A stretch of 64,000 bases of DNA from positions 620,001-684,000 of the forward strand of contig NZ_CP023559.1 in NCBI RefSeq assembly GCF_003006155.1. Reading direction: 5' to 3'. A model generated the notes under the pieces. That model did no database searches. It was not told where the DNA came from and saw only the letters and a program-made list of their open reading frames with translations. Shown one piece after another: positions 18,810 through 27,817 of this stretch. Source of the stretch: Salinicola tamaricis (GTDB lineage: Bacteria; Pseudomonadota; Gammaproteobacteria; Pseudomonadales; Halomonadaceae). Position 1 is the stretch's first letter. Each line of letters opens with the position of its first letter. A program made the translations under genes and the position numbers.

Positions 18810-19303
18810 TCAGACGCGCTGCCAGTGCGAAAGCAGCCCCCCGCCGACCGGATCGGCGGGGGGTAGCGGCACCGCGGCGACGCGGGCACAGCTGCGCCGA
18901 ACTGTGCCGGATCGCCCCGCTCCACCGCCCAGCGCTGTCCGGGCGGGTAGGCACCCACCATGCAGAAATCATCGTCTGCAGACACGCAGGCATGAGCCAC
19001 GCCCGCTGGCAGGATCAGCACATCCCCCGCCGCCAGGGTGAATCGCTCGCCCTGAGGCCCGCCCAGACGCGCCACCGCCTGGCCGCGAAACACCCCCAGC
19101 ACCTCGTGGGCCGTCGAGTGAAAGTGGTCGAAGGGGTAGAGCCCGTAGCGCCACTCGGGCACCCAGCCATGACGCGCGAACAGCGCCTCGAATGCCTCGG
19201 CGCTGGCAGGCGCCATCACTTGCCGATAGATCAGCAGCGGCAGCGCCGAGTTGGGCGTGCCGCTGGCCTGATCGCCATCGAACCGCTGCGTCTCGGGTGA
19301 CAT
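18810..19303 (-). CDS. Cupin-domain protein (frameshift near the 3' end)
   Basis: A single-cupin protein of about 164 residues. Motif 1 is HSTAHEVLGVFRGQAVARLGG and motif 2 is GDVLILPAGVAHACV, with the His/Glu metal-ligand pattern of small cupins, then VGAYPPGQRWAVERGD. Near 18895 the frame shifts, and the C-terminus VPLPPADPVGGGLLSHWQRV ends at 18810. This family is usually encoded as a lone cytosolic cupin of unknown function. It lies 12 bases upstream of the next minus-strand gene's end, in a likely SDR-cupin transcript. Confidence 0.75.
18837..18863. other. Perfect GC-rich 11-bp hairpin opposite the argC end
   Basis: CCCCCCGCCGA (18837-18847) and TCGGCGGGGGG (18853-18863) are perfectly complementary around a five-base loop. 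The hairpin is 41 bases after the argC stop and inside the 3' end of the cupin gene on the other strand. It has no T-tract. It could end argC transcription, and it is the kind of structure that causes sequencing indels. Confidence 0.4.
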
Positions 19304-19315
19304 GGTAAGCCGCGG

Positions 19316-20168
19316 TCAGTGCCGCTCTGGCTCGGGGAAATCGGTCGCCTCGCCGACCTGGCGATATTCACGCACCTCGGCCAGACGCGTCTCGAATGCC
19401 TCGATCACCTTGCCTACGCCCCAGCTACCCAGCACCAGGTGACGCGGCGCGCAGGATTGGCCACCAGATCGATCATGGCCTGGGCGGCGCGCTTCGGATC
19501 GCCCGGCTGCTGGCCACTGCCCTCGCTGGTGCCCTGCATGCGTGCCGCCACCGTATCGCGGTAGGCGTCGATCGGGTCGTCTGTGACAGCGAGCGCCCGG
19601 CCCAGTCGGTGCGAAAAGGCCCTGGCTCGACGCAGGTGACCGCGATGCCCAGCGGCGACACTTCCGCCTTGAGCGCATCCGACCAGCCTTCCACCGCATG
19701 CTTGGTCGCAGCGTAGTAGCCCGAACCGGGGAAACCGATCAGCCCGGCGACCGAGCTCAGGTTGATGACGTGGCCCTGGCCGCGCTCGCGCATGCCCGGC
19801 AGCACCGCGCGAGTCATGGCGAAGAGCCCGAAGACATTGGCCTCGAACTGATCGCGGATGGCCGCCTCCTCGCCCTCCTCGCAGGAGGCCTGGTAGCCAT
19901 AGCCGGCGTTATTGACCAGCACGTCGATACGTCCGAACTCGGCCTCGGCCGCCGCCACGACCGCCGCTATCTGGGCGTCGTCGGTGACGTCCAGCGCCAG
20001 CGCCAGCCCGCGCCCTTCACTGTCCGCGACGAGATCGGCCACACGCTCCCGAGAGCGCGCAGTCACCACCGCCCGGTCTCCCTGGGCAAGCACGAGACGG
20101 GCGAGTTCGCGGCCGAAACCGGTCGAACAGCCGGTGATCAACCAAACGGGCGATGCGGGCATGGCCAT
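19316..20168 (-). CDS. Short-chain dehydrogenase/reductase (frame broken)
   Basis: An SDR of about 283 residues: cofactor motif TGCSTGFG (residues 13-20), NNAG, the catalytic SSVAG...GYYAATKHAVEG with Tyr and Lys, and PGPFRTDWAGRSL. Near 19575 and again near 19510 the frame shifts, and the C-terminal part (HLVLGSWGVGKVIEAFETRLAEVREY) continues to 19316. This C-terminal extension and the TGCSTGFGRELA start are typical of a common bacterial oxidoreductase group of unknown substrate. GGAGA precedes the ATG. It lies upstream of the cupin gene. Confidence 0.8.
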
Positions 20169-20311
20169 GGGTCATCTCCTCAAGTCATGAACGTGATACA
20201 GCCGACGGCCAAGCGACCGCCTCTCCTCAGCGTAGCCGCTGAATACAGGGAGTGAATCGGCCGCTGGAGGATCCGACATGATGTCGACATGATCACGCAT
20301 CGGCCGTCGGT

Positions 20312-21523
20312 TCAGGCCTGGGCCGGGGATAGAGGCGTCAGCGGCGCGCGCCGCAGCGCCCACAGGCTGGCCACGGCGAATATCACCATCGGCCACAGCG
20401 ACAAATCGGCGTGACCGAAGACCACGGCCAGCCAGCCGCCGATCAGCGGCATCACGAACGCCACGCTGTAACCGACGAAGGAGATCCCGGCGGTCAGCGA
20501 GGCCACACCCTCGCCGCGCTCGAGACAGGGTGGAAGCGCCATCAGCAGGGTCAGCTCCAGGGTGATGCAGAAGCCCGACAGTATCAGCGCCAGCAGCGCC
20601 GGCCAGCCATCGAGACCGAGAAAGCCGAGCATGCCGGCGACGCTGAGCACGCCGCAGACCATGAGCGGCGCGCGCGTGGCGACCCAGCGCCGGCCGCGTA
20701 GGATCATGCTCAGCGAGGCTGCCAGTGGGCTGGCGTTGTAGAGCAGCAACGCCAGCGCCAGGCGGTCACTCTCGCCGCGCGCGCCGAGCACCAGACTCAT
20801 GTAAGCATTGGTGGCCATGTAGAGGCCGATCGTCGCCGCCAGCGGCAATCCCAGCAGCCATACCCTGGGTGAGCGCCAGCCGCGGGAACGCCGCCGCGTC
20901 GGCGCCGTGGCGAGCGCTGCCGGCCTCGGCCCGACGGCGAGTCGCAGCGCCAGCAGCAGCACGATCACCAGCGCCGGCAGCGACCAGTAGAGCATCGCCA
21001 GCTGCCAGTCGCCGCCGGCCAGCACCAGCACCACCGGGCGGGTGCCACCGGCACCGATCAGCTCGCCCACGGTCATGCCGTTGAGGTAGACCGCGCTGCC
21101 CAGCGCCAGGTGGTGCGGGGTCCAATCGCGCAGCGCCGGCAGCGTGACCTGCATCACCGCCAGCCCCAGTCCCATGACGATGGAGGCGCCGAACAGCACC
21201 GGCGCCGACAGCGTCAGCCCGCGCGCGCCGGAGCCCAGCGCCACCACCGCCAGCGCCACGATCAGCGCCGGCAGCACCCCCAGACGACGGGTGACACGCA
21301 CCGCCAGCATCATGCTCAGGGCGAGCACCACGTAGGGCACCGTGGTCAATGCACCGACCGCGGCACTGCCGAGATCGAGGGCACCCGCGATCTCGCCGGC
21401 CAGCGGTGGCGCGATCAGGATCGGCAGGCGCAGATAGACACCGACAAGCCACAGCAGGATCAGCGCCAGCCAGGGCAGGCGCGGGCGGGAGGTCGGCGTG
21501 GCGGTGGTGGCGCTTGGCAGCAT
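20312..21523 (-). CDS. CynX/NimT-family MFS transporter
   Basis: A membrane protein of about 403 residues with 12 hydrophobic segments. GVYLRLPILIAPPLAGEI at the first helix and GLGLAVMQVTLPALRDW between helices 4 and 5 are typical of the CynX (cyanate) / NimT (nitroimidazole) branch of the major facilitator superfamily. The ATG at 21523 was chosen because the 29 residues upstream lack family similarity. The substrate cannot be assigned, and no cyanase gene is nearby. The gene is monocistronic as far as can be seen. Two CGACATGAT repeats (20274-20282, 20285-20293) lie just beyond its 3' end. Confidence 0.8.
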   Translation of the reverse strand: MLPSATTATPTSRPRLPWLALILLWLVGVYLRLPILIAPPLAGEIAGALDLGSAAVGALTTVPYVVLALSMMLAVRVTRRLGVLPALIVALAVVALGSGARGLTLSAPVLFGASIVMGLGLAVMQVTLPALRDWTPHHLALGSAVYLNGMTVGELIGAGGTRPVVLVLAGGDWQLAMLYWSLPALVIVLLLALRLAVGPRPAALATAPTRRRSRGWRSPRVWLLGLPLAATIGLYMATNAYMSLVLGARGESDRLALALLLYNASPLAASLSMILRGRRWVATRAPLMVCGVLSVAGMLGFLGLDGWPALLALILSGFCITLELTLLMALPPCLERGEGVASLTAGISFVGYSVAFVMPLIGGWLAVVFGHADLSLWPMVIFAVASLWALRRAPLTPLSPAQA

Positions 21524-21642
21524 GGGGTGTCCGTCGCGGGTCGCGGTGGCATCGAAAGGCAGACGATTCTGACCAACGGGCGACGCCCCGCAAATACCCT
21601 CCCTCTTCACGACGTCGCCTTACAGCCGGGCCCGCCATCGGC

Positions 21643-22334
21643 TTACATGCCGTGCTTGATTCCGCGATTTATCAGTATCCAGTTGGCCGGGTAGGAGGTG
21701 GCGAAGCCGATCAGCATGGCGATCTGCATCATGAACCAGAACGGCGCGGTGAAGGCGTCGAGCTCCCCCATCCAGCCCTGGAGGGCGATCAGCATCCACG
21801 CGTACATGCCAAGCTGGAAGGCGACCAGCGACAGGGTATCGGCCTTGATCGCGTCCTTCAGCGCCTGTGCCGGGCCAGCGTCACTCATGGCCCGAATCGG
21901 CAGATACTGGAACAGCACCCCGAACAGATAGGCACCGACGAAGGCAAGCGCAAAGTGCCCCAGCACCGTCGAGCCGAGTAGGGCGAAGCCGGTGGCCGTG
22001 GCGATCGGCGCGGTGACCACGTCGCCCAGCGTGGCAGCCGCCGCAGTGGGTCGCGGAGACGAAGACGCTCTGCCACTTGGGCTTGTCGCCACCGTGATGG
22101 TGTCCCTGGTGGTCGTGACCATGATCCTGCCGGTTCTGATGCGACCGGGTTGGCGCGCACGCCCCATGCGTCGATACGCCCACCAGCCGACCAGCGGCAT
22201 GTAGAGCCCGGTGATCGGCCAGGTGATGTTCATGATGGACATCGGCTGTGGGCGCCTCGAGACATCGACGGCGATCACGAGAGCGCAGTGGCGATGCCCA
22301 GTAGCAAAAAGCTCCAGGACCAGACGGTCAGCAT
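21643..22334 (-). CDS. DUF4396 membrane protein with His-rich segment (frameshifts)
   Basis: Read across three frames this is a protein of about 228 residues: a hydrophobic N-terminus starting at ATG 22334 behind AGGAGG, MNITWPITGLYMPLVGWWAYRRMG, a histidine-rich loop (HGHDHQGHHHGG), KWQSVFVSATHCGG with a cysteine-glycine motif, then three membrane segments ending YPANWILINRGIKHGM. This matches DUF4396, a family of unknown function. The His/Cys-rich loop suggests metal contact, which is inference. Breaks lie near 22285, 22150 and 22045. Confidence 0.75.
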
Positions 22335-22657
22335 GGCATTGTCCTCCTTTACGATTCCTCGATGCCCGGATATCCCCATCCGAGCCATGACGTCGAACAT
22401 GCCCTAGGTATAGAAACGTGCGGCGTCGTCCACAAGCGACGTCCTGCACAGAGCTAGGTGCACGACACGCGGCGAGCGTCAATACCAACATGGTCCAGCG
22501 CATGGGTGCCGACAACTTCCTTAACACTCTAATGATGAACGGCTACTTTATAAGCCACCTCGCTTAATGCATCATCTCGCGCCAGCAACCGCGCTGACAC
22601 GACGAGGTCGAGTCGGTAACGCTCATTTCAGGACTTGTCACCATCAGGATTCCGCCC
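22335..22657. other. Divergent promoter region, DUF4396 / sugar MFS
   Basis: These 323 bases separate two divergent genes. A locally AT-rich stretch (about 22517-22555, including TTTATAAGCC) is the best promoter candidate for the + strand MFS gene. No open frame with recognisable similarity and no RNA gene was seen. Confidence 0.45.
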
Positions 22658-23947
22658 ATGTCCGACACGCAACGCCCGAACTATCGCAGCGCGCTGGTCG
22701 TCGTCACGACGATCTTCTTCATGTGGGGATTCATCACCTGTCTCAACGACATTCTGATCCCCCACCTAAAGGCGGTGTTCTCGCTCAACTACACCCAGAC
22801 CATGCTGATCCAGTTCACCTTCTTCGGCGCCTATTTCATCATGTCGTTGCCGATGGGCAAGGTGCTGGCCAGGATCGGCTACAAGAACGCCATCAGCCTG
22901 GGTCTTTTGATCGCCGCCGTGGGTGCCGTGATGTTCTACCCCGCCGCCCGGGCCCCCTCCTATCCCCTGTTTCTGAGCGCCCTGTTCGTGCTCGCCAGCG
23001 GGGTGACGATGCTGCAGGTGGCGGCCAACCCCTATGTCAGCCTGCTGGGCCCGGAAGGTTCCGCTTCCAGCCGTCTCAATCTGGCCCAGGCGTTCAACTC
23101 ACTCGGCACCACACTGGCACCGTACTTCGGCGGGATGCTGATCCTGGGCGCGGCGGTGCTGGGCGCCAGCGAGCTGGCCGCGATGTCCAGTGCCGAGCGG
23201 ATGGCCTACAAGGTCCAGCAGGCCCAGAGCGTGCAGCTCCCCTATCTGCTGCTGGCGGCGGTGCTCGCCATTCTCGCGGTCGTGATCTATCTCTGGAAGC
23301 TGCCCAACTTCAAGGACCAGGCCCGCGACGACAGCCCCAACGAGACAGTCACCGCCGCCCAGGCGCTCCGCCATCCCCACGTGCTGTTCGGCGTGATCGG
23401 TATCTTCGCCTACGTCGGTGCCGAGGTATCCATCGGCAGCTTTCTGATCAACTACATCTCGCTGCCGGAGATCGGCAACATGAGCGAAAGCCATGCCGCC
23501 AGCTATGTCGCCTACTACTGGGGCGGCGCGATGATCGGCCGCTTCATCGGGTCGGCCTTGATGCAGAAGATACGCCCCAGCCTGCTGCTGGGCCTGTTCG
23601 CCATCGTGGCGGCACTGCTCACGCTGACCACCATGCTGGCCTCCGGGCATACCGCCATGTGGAGTATCGTCGCCATCGGTCTGTTCAACTCGATCATGTT
23701 CCCGACCATCTTCACGCTGGGCATCGCCAAGCTCGGCCCGTTGACCAGCAAGGCATCGAGCCTGCTGATCATGGCCATCGTCGGCGGTGCCATTCTGCCG
23801 GTTGCCCAGGGCGCGATCGCCGACACCGTGGGCATCCACCATGCCTTCGTGCTGCCGCTGATCTGCTACTTGTTCATCGCCTTCTACGGTTTTCGCGGCT
23901 CGCGCGTCATCGAACCGCATTCGTCGGTCCGGGACTCACACGCCTGA
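22658..23947 (+). CDS. FucP/GluP-family sugar:H+ symporter (MFS)
   Basis: A 429-residue MFS protein of the fucose-galactose-glucose symporter family. FFMWGFITCLNDILIPHLK at the first helix is the family hallmark, with QFTFFGAYFIMSLPMG and LQVAANPYVSLLG following. Twelve helices and a central loop at about residues 220-235 (FKDQARDDSPNE) fit. It imports a hexose or 6-deoxyhexose with protons. Which sugar is not readable. No sugar kinase or dehydrogenase is adjacent. A hairpin lies 11 bases after its stop. Confidence 0.88.
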   Translation: MSDTQRPNYRSALVVVTTIFFMWGFITCLNDILIPHLKAVFSLNYTQTMLIQFTFFGAYFIMSLPMGKVLARIGYKNAISLGLLIAAVGAVMFYPAARAPSYPLFLSALFVLASGVTMLQVAANPYVSLLGPEGSASSRLNLAQAFNSLGTTLAPYFGGMLILGAAVLGASELAAMSSAERMAYKVQQAQSVQLPYLLLAAVLAILAVVIYLWKLPNFKDQARDDSPNETVTAAQALRHPHVLFGVIGIFAYVGAEVSIGSFLINYISLPEIGNMSESHAASYVAYYWGGAMIGRFIGSALMQKIRPSLLLGLFAIVAALLTLTTMLASGHTAMWSIVAIGLFNSIMFPTIFTLGIAKLGPLTSKASSLLIMAIVGGAILPVAQGAIADTVGIHHAFVLPLICYLFIAFYGFRGSRVIEPHSSVRDSHA

Positions 23948-23958
23948 CACGCCGTGCG

Positions 23959-23990
23959 CCGACACCTTCGACTCGGGTCGCGGGTGTCGG
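23959..23990 (+). terminator. Hairpin after the sugar MFS gene
   Basis: CCGACACC (23959-23966) pairs with GGTGTCGG (23983-23990), and an inner stem CGAC/GTCG closes the loop. There is no T-tract, so it is a terminator-like structure at best. Confidence 0.4.
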
Positions 23991-24082
23991 GGCAGCCGGC
24001 CGAGAGATCAAGATCGTTCAATCCTGACGCGCCCTCCACACGCTAGCCTGCCGGCGATTCCCTTCGCTCAGGAGTGCTACGC

Positions 24083-24694
24083 GTGTCTCTCTCCCTTGCC
24101 TTGTCGATGGCGGCCTTCGCTCTGGCCGCCTCGCTGTCGCCCGGTCCGGTCAATCTGGTCGCCTTCCATCTAGGGCTCAACTGCGGTCTGGTGCCGGCGC
24201 TGCGCCATGTCAGTGGCGCGACCTGCGGCTTCAGCGTGCTGCTGCTGGCGATCGGCGCCGGCCTGCAGTGGCTGACCCAGTGGGCAGCGCTGATGCACGC
24301 GATCCGTCTGGGCGGCGTGGCCTTCCTGCTCTATCTGGCGTGGCGGCTGGCGCGCAGCGACGGTGCACTGACGCAGACCACCGCTGGACGTCCGCCCTCC
24401 TTCGTGGCCGGGGCGCTGATGCAGTGGCTCAATCCCAAGGCGTGGATCGCCTCGAGCGCCGGCATGGCCGCCTATACCGCCGGGGCCCCGGCGCGGGTGG
24501 CCCCCTTCGCGCTGATCTTCTTTGGCGTCTGCTATCTGAGCGTGGCCTGCTGGGCGCTACTGGGCGCCAAGCTGCGTCGGCAGCTGCCGAGCCCCGAGCG
24601 GGTGCGCTGGCTCAATCGCGGTATGGGGCTGGCACTGCTGGTGAGTGCGCTGATGCTGGCAACGATGTCACTGCACGGTAGCGGTGCGGCGTGA
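24083..24694 (+). CDS. LysE-family amino-acid exporter
   Basis: A protein of about 203 residues with five to six hydrophobic segments. The family start SLSPGPVNLVAFHLGLNCG (relative of the SPGP motif) and LMQWLNPKAWIASSAGMAAY (NPKxW motif) are clear. It would export an amino acid or derivative across the inner membrane. I chose GTG 24083 because AGGAG is eight bases upstream. A GTG at 24074 is inside that ribosome-binding site. Its 3' end overlaps the convergent AraC-type regulator by 83 bases. Confidence 0.85.
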   Translation: MSLSLALSMAAFALAASLSPGPVNLVAFHLGLNCGLVPALRHVSGATCGFSVLLLAIGAGLQWLTQWAALMHAIRLGGVAFLLYLAWRLARSDGALTQTTAGRPPSFVAGALMQWLNPKAWIASSAGMAAYTAGAPARVAPFALIFFGVCYLSVACWALLGAKLRRQLPSPERVRWLNRGMGLALLVSALMLATMSLHGSGAA

Positions 24695-25517
24695 TCGCGG
24701 TCAGCCGCTTGAAGGCGCGCTGGAAGTGGGCCTGATCGGCGAATCGACATGCCAGCGCCACCTCGGCGATCGGTTCGCCGCGTTTGAGCGCCATTTGCCC
24801 CTGGCGCACTCGGCAGTCGGTCAGATAGGCGTGGGGCGTGATGCCGTAGCTGCGTTTGAAGCGGCGCACCAGATGCGCCGGTGAGACCCCTGCCAGCGCG
24901 GCCAGATGATCGAGCGTCAGCGCCTCGCTGCAGTGAGCACGGATATAGGCGACCACCTCGGCCAGCGCTGGCGTGTCCACCGGAAGCTGCTGCCGGAACA
25001 GTTCGCCCCGCGCCATCAGTGCGCCGAACAGCCGTTCGCACTCGCCGACCAGGGTAGCGGGGGTCGCCTCCAAGGCGAACAGGCGCCGGGCGAGCGCCAC
25101 CAGCGCCGCGTGCAGTGAAGGATCGCGCCAGTGATGCCAGGCCAGTGGTCGAAAGCCACCGACGAGAGCGTTGGCGTGACGACGCTGCAGCGCAGCGAGC
25201 CAACCCGGGTCGAGATAGAACATGACGTAGGACCAGGGCGCGTCGCCGCAAGGATTGCAGGCGTGGATCTCGCCCGGATTCATCGCCACCACGTCGCCGC
25301 GCGAGACCATCCGCGTGGTGAAGTGCTCCCCCGGCACCTGGTAGTCGTAGAGACTGCGCCCGCCGGTGACCGCGCCCAGCGAGACGCTGTCGTGGCTGTG
25401 GCGCGCATAGCTGACCTCGCGCCCGTCGCGGGTCTCGCGCAGCTCGAGGAAGCCAAGCGCCGGGTGGCGCCAGAAGCGCCGGCTGTCGCGCTCGGCCGGG
25501 ATCGGCTTGGCAGGCAT
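24612..25517 (-). CDS. AraC-family regulator with N-terminal cupin
   Basis: About 301 residues. The N-terminal AraC-binding cupin domain (YARHSHDSVSLGAVTGG ... GDVVAMNPGEIHACNP) is followed by two helix-turn-helix motifs (LDHLAALAGVSPAHLVRRFKRSYG and VALACRFADQAHFQRAFKRLTAITPHRYR). AraC proteins of this type often control an adjacent LysE exporter, and the 3' ends of the two genes overlap here (24612-24694). The ATG at 25517 follows GGAG at six bases. Two upstream in-frame starts add four or two residues. Confidence 0.85.
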   Translation of the reverse strand: MPAKPIPAERDSRRFWRHPALGFLELRETRDGREVSYARHSHDSVSLGAVTGGRSLYDYQVPGEHFTTRMVSRGDVVAMNPGEIHACNPCGDAPWSYVMFYLDPGWLAALQRRHANALVGGFRPLAWHHWRDPSLHAALVALARRLFALEATPATLVGECERLFGALMARGELFRQQLPVDTPALAEVVAYIRAHCSEALTLDHLAALAGVSPAHLVRRFKRSYGITPHAYLTDCRVRQGQMALKRGEPIAEVALACRFADQAHFQRAFKRLTAITPHRYRAVTSLPASAHSPAVPAPYRD

Positions 25518-25597
25518 GCTCATCTCCACGCTCGCTGCTGTCTGGCGCCAGCATACACCGCCACGAGGCTCGCCGCCGGACCAGCGATTCGATCCCC

Positions 25598-26395
25598 TCA
25601 GGGTGTGAGCGCACGGCAGTGGCGCTGCACCGACTCGGCGACCACGCGATCGGCGTCGAGCAGAATCTCGCGTCCGGCGAAGGCCGAGTAGAGGCTATCG
25701 AACTCGAGCCGGGCGAGACGCTCGCCCATCGCCGCGACACAGGCGGCATCCAGCGGCACGTTGTTAGGGTAGGACCACATGAACGAGGCCATCCGATCCG
25801 GCGTCACCAGCAGGGTGTCACCGCTCAGCAGCAGGCGGCGGGCCGGCCAGTGCAGCACGCTGGCGCCGGGGAAGTGCCCGCCCAGGCAGTGCACCTCCAA
25901 CCCCGGCAGTGGCGCGAACTGCTCCCCCTCCCAGAAGTGCAGCCGCTCGCTGGGCAGGGTAACCCAGTCACGATCCGCCGCGTGCACGTAGACCGGGCAG
26001 TCGAAGGTCTCGCCCCAGGCGGCCATGGTGCTGAAGTAGTGCGGGTGGGAGAGCACGATGGCATCGACCCCACCGAGCCCGTCGAGAATATCCCGCGTCG
26101 CCTCGTCGAACAGCGAGAGACAGTCCCACAGCAGATTGCCGTGCGGCGTGCGCAGCAGGAAGGCACGCTGGCCGATGGCAAAGCGCGGCACAGTACTGAT
26201 CGCCAGCAGCCCCTCGGCGAGATAGCGGAAGGTATTGCTGTGCCCCGCCGCCAGGCGCCCCGGCGTGATCCACTGCTGCCCCTCCACCGGCACGAACTGG
26301 CGCTCGTCCTCGCAGATATCACAGTGTGCCGGCGGCGTTTCGCTGGCGGGATACTGGATGCCACAGGTGGCGCACAAGAAACCCTGGTGATGCAT
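25598..26395 (-). CDS. MBL-fold hydrolase with zinc ribbon and altered metal motif
   Basis: A 265-residue protein. A rubredoxin-like zinc ribbon opens it: Cys8-x2-Cys11 and Cys25-x2-Cys28. The metallo-beta-lactamase fold follows, but the HxHxDH motif reads HPHYFS (residues 117-122), so the two ligands of the second metal site are replaced by Phe and Ser. Later ligand regions are GGHFPGAS and LSGDTLL. It may bind one metal or act as a redox or binding protein. The start at 26395 puts the ribbon at residue 8. An upstream in-frame ATG at 26470 adds unrelated sequence. Confidence 0.75.
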   Translation of the reverse strand: MHHQGFLCATCGIQYPASETPPAHCDICEDERQFVPVEGQQWITPGRLAAGHSNTFRYLAEGLLAISTVPRFAIGQRAFLLRTPHGNLLWDCLSLFDEATRDILDGLGGVDAIVLSHPHYFSTMAAWGETFDCPVYVHAADRDWVTLPSERLHFWEGEQFAPLPGLEVHCLGGHFPGASVLHWPARRLLLSGDTLLVTPDRMASFMWSYPNNVPLDAACVAAMGERLARLEFDSLYSAFAGREILLDADRVVAESVQRHCRALTP

Positions 26396-26448
26396 CGCGA
26401 CCTCCTCTTCGTCTCCATGAGAGATGACGACATGCTCTTCCCTCAACT

Positions 26449-26718
26449 GGGGGCCTGTCGAGGCTCCCATCGCGGCCGCGACATAGTGTCATGAGGTGGC
26501 AAGACAAGGCGCAGCGAGTGAAGTGTAGTGGTTCTACAGTCGCGAGCTGTAACGCCGTATTGCCACCTCATGGCCAACGGCCCTTCGGGTTGGGCCGCCC
26601 GTCGCGCCATGCTGCGTTGCTCGCCTGGGCCGTGGCCCACCACGGTCGGCGGCTCGCGCCTTGCCTGGCATGCCGGGCGGCACCAACGCGGCTCGTGCGG
26701 GGAGTCTCGACAGGCCCC
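26449..26718. repeat. Nested palindromic region: outer inverted repeat enclosing copy D
   Basis: An outer inverted repeat of about 19 bases (GGGGCCTGTCGAGGCTCCC near 26449-26468 and GGGAGTCTCGACAGGCCCC near 26700-26718) encloses a smaller element at 26490-26572. That element has perfect 13-bp ends (CATGAGGTGGCAA / TTGCCACCTCATG) and an inner hairpin TGTAG-TGGTT-CTACA (26524-26538). The smaller element shares GCAAGACAAGG and TAACGCCGTATTGCC with copies A-C but has a different middle. The region fills the gap between the EamA and MBL-fold genes. Confidence 0.65.
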
Positions 26719-26754
26719 AGCTTGGGGTCAAGCCCTCGCCAGCTTGGATAACGA

Positions 26755-27723
26755 TCAGCGACCACTGCGCGTGAGTGCCAGCCCGCCGGCACTCAGGATC
26801 GCCGCCATGCCGGCCAGCGTCGCGGCATCCGGCACTTCGTCGAAGAACCAGAACCCCCAGCCGGCGGCGAACGGTAGATAAGCGTAGTCGAAGATACCCA
26901 CCAGCGCCGAAGGCGCGACCTGATAGGCCCGGGCGACCCACGTATTGACCGCGACCATCAGCAGCGCATAGAGCCCGATACGCCAGATGAGAGAGAGGTC
27001 TAGCGGTTGCCAGCCCCGCTGCAGAAAGCCATCGGCCTCGAGGGATAGCGCGATCACACCGAGCGTGCCAATGATGCCCGTGAGCAGGAACGCCAGGTTG
27101 AGCCCCAGTGCCAGCAGCCACGGCGATACCGCCCGGCAGTGGCGACGGGTCGTCACCATCGCCAGTGCGTAGCAAAGCGCCGCCAGCAGAGGCAGCAGCA
27201 TCGCCGGGGTGAATAGCGCGCCACCGGGACGCAGCACGACCAGCACGCCGGCGAAGCCGAGCAGCAGTGCCACGCCCTGCCGCCACCGCAGGGCCTCGCC
27301 GCCGAGCCTGGCGAGCAGGGCGATGAACAGCGGCGTGGTGTAGATGCCGACAGCCGCCACGCTCAGCGGAATCCACGGCAGCGCCGCATAGAAAGCGATC
27401 CACATCGCCAGCAGCAGTGCGCTGCGCACCCCGATCCAGCGCCAGACCCGAATTTTGCGAGGCAGCGCCTGACCCTGACGCCACCAGCCAACGCTCAGCA
27501 GGGGCAGCGACACCAGCGGCGCCATCACCAGCAACTGCCACAGCGATAGCGCGTGCCCCAGCGATTTGACCAGAGCGTCGGCCAGCGACAACAGCATCAC
27601 CGCGACGACGATCAGCACCACACCCTGCCCAGGCTTGTCTTTCTCGCCGGCGTTGGAGATGGTGGCAGTGACGCTGTCGCGCGGCGCCGCTCTGCGCGCG
27701 CTCGTCTCATGTCGGGTCTGCAT
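26755..27723 (-). CDS. EamA/DMT-family transporter
   Basis: A 322-residue membrane protein with ten hydrophobic segments in two EamA repeats. LADALVKSLG in the first helix and the second-half block VNTWVARAYQVAPSALVGIFDY are typical of drug/metabolite transporters. The first ~30 residues are hydrophilic, and a later start is possible. It is divergent from a LysR regulator 94 bases away, which is a common regulator-exporter arrangement, so that regulator probably controls it. The substrate is unknown. Confidence 0.85.
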   Translation of the reverse strand: MQTRHETSARRAAPRDSVTATISNAGEKDKPGQGVVLIVVAVMLLSLADALVKSLGHALSLWQLLVMAPLVSLPLLSVGWWRQGQALPRKIRVWRWIGVRSALLLAMWIAFYAALPWIPLSVAAVGIYTTPLFIALLARLGGEALRWRQGVALLLGFAGVLVVLRPGGALFTPAMLLPLLAALCYALAMVTTRRHCRAVSPWLLALGLNLAFLLTGIIGTLGVIALSLEADGFLQRGWQPLDLSLIWRIGLYALLMVAVNTWVARAYQVAPSALVGIFDYAYLPFAAGWGFWFFDEVPDAATLAGMAAILSAGGLALTRSGR

Positions 27724-27817
27724 GGCAACGGCCTCATCTGGCGGATGAGCGGGCAGGATCGCCCACGCCAGCCCCGGCCAACAGCGATCTTTACGTCACC
27801 ATCCATGAGTCTGGATT

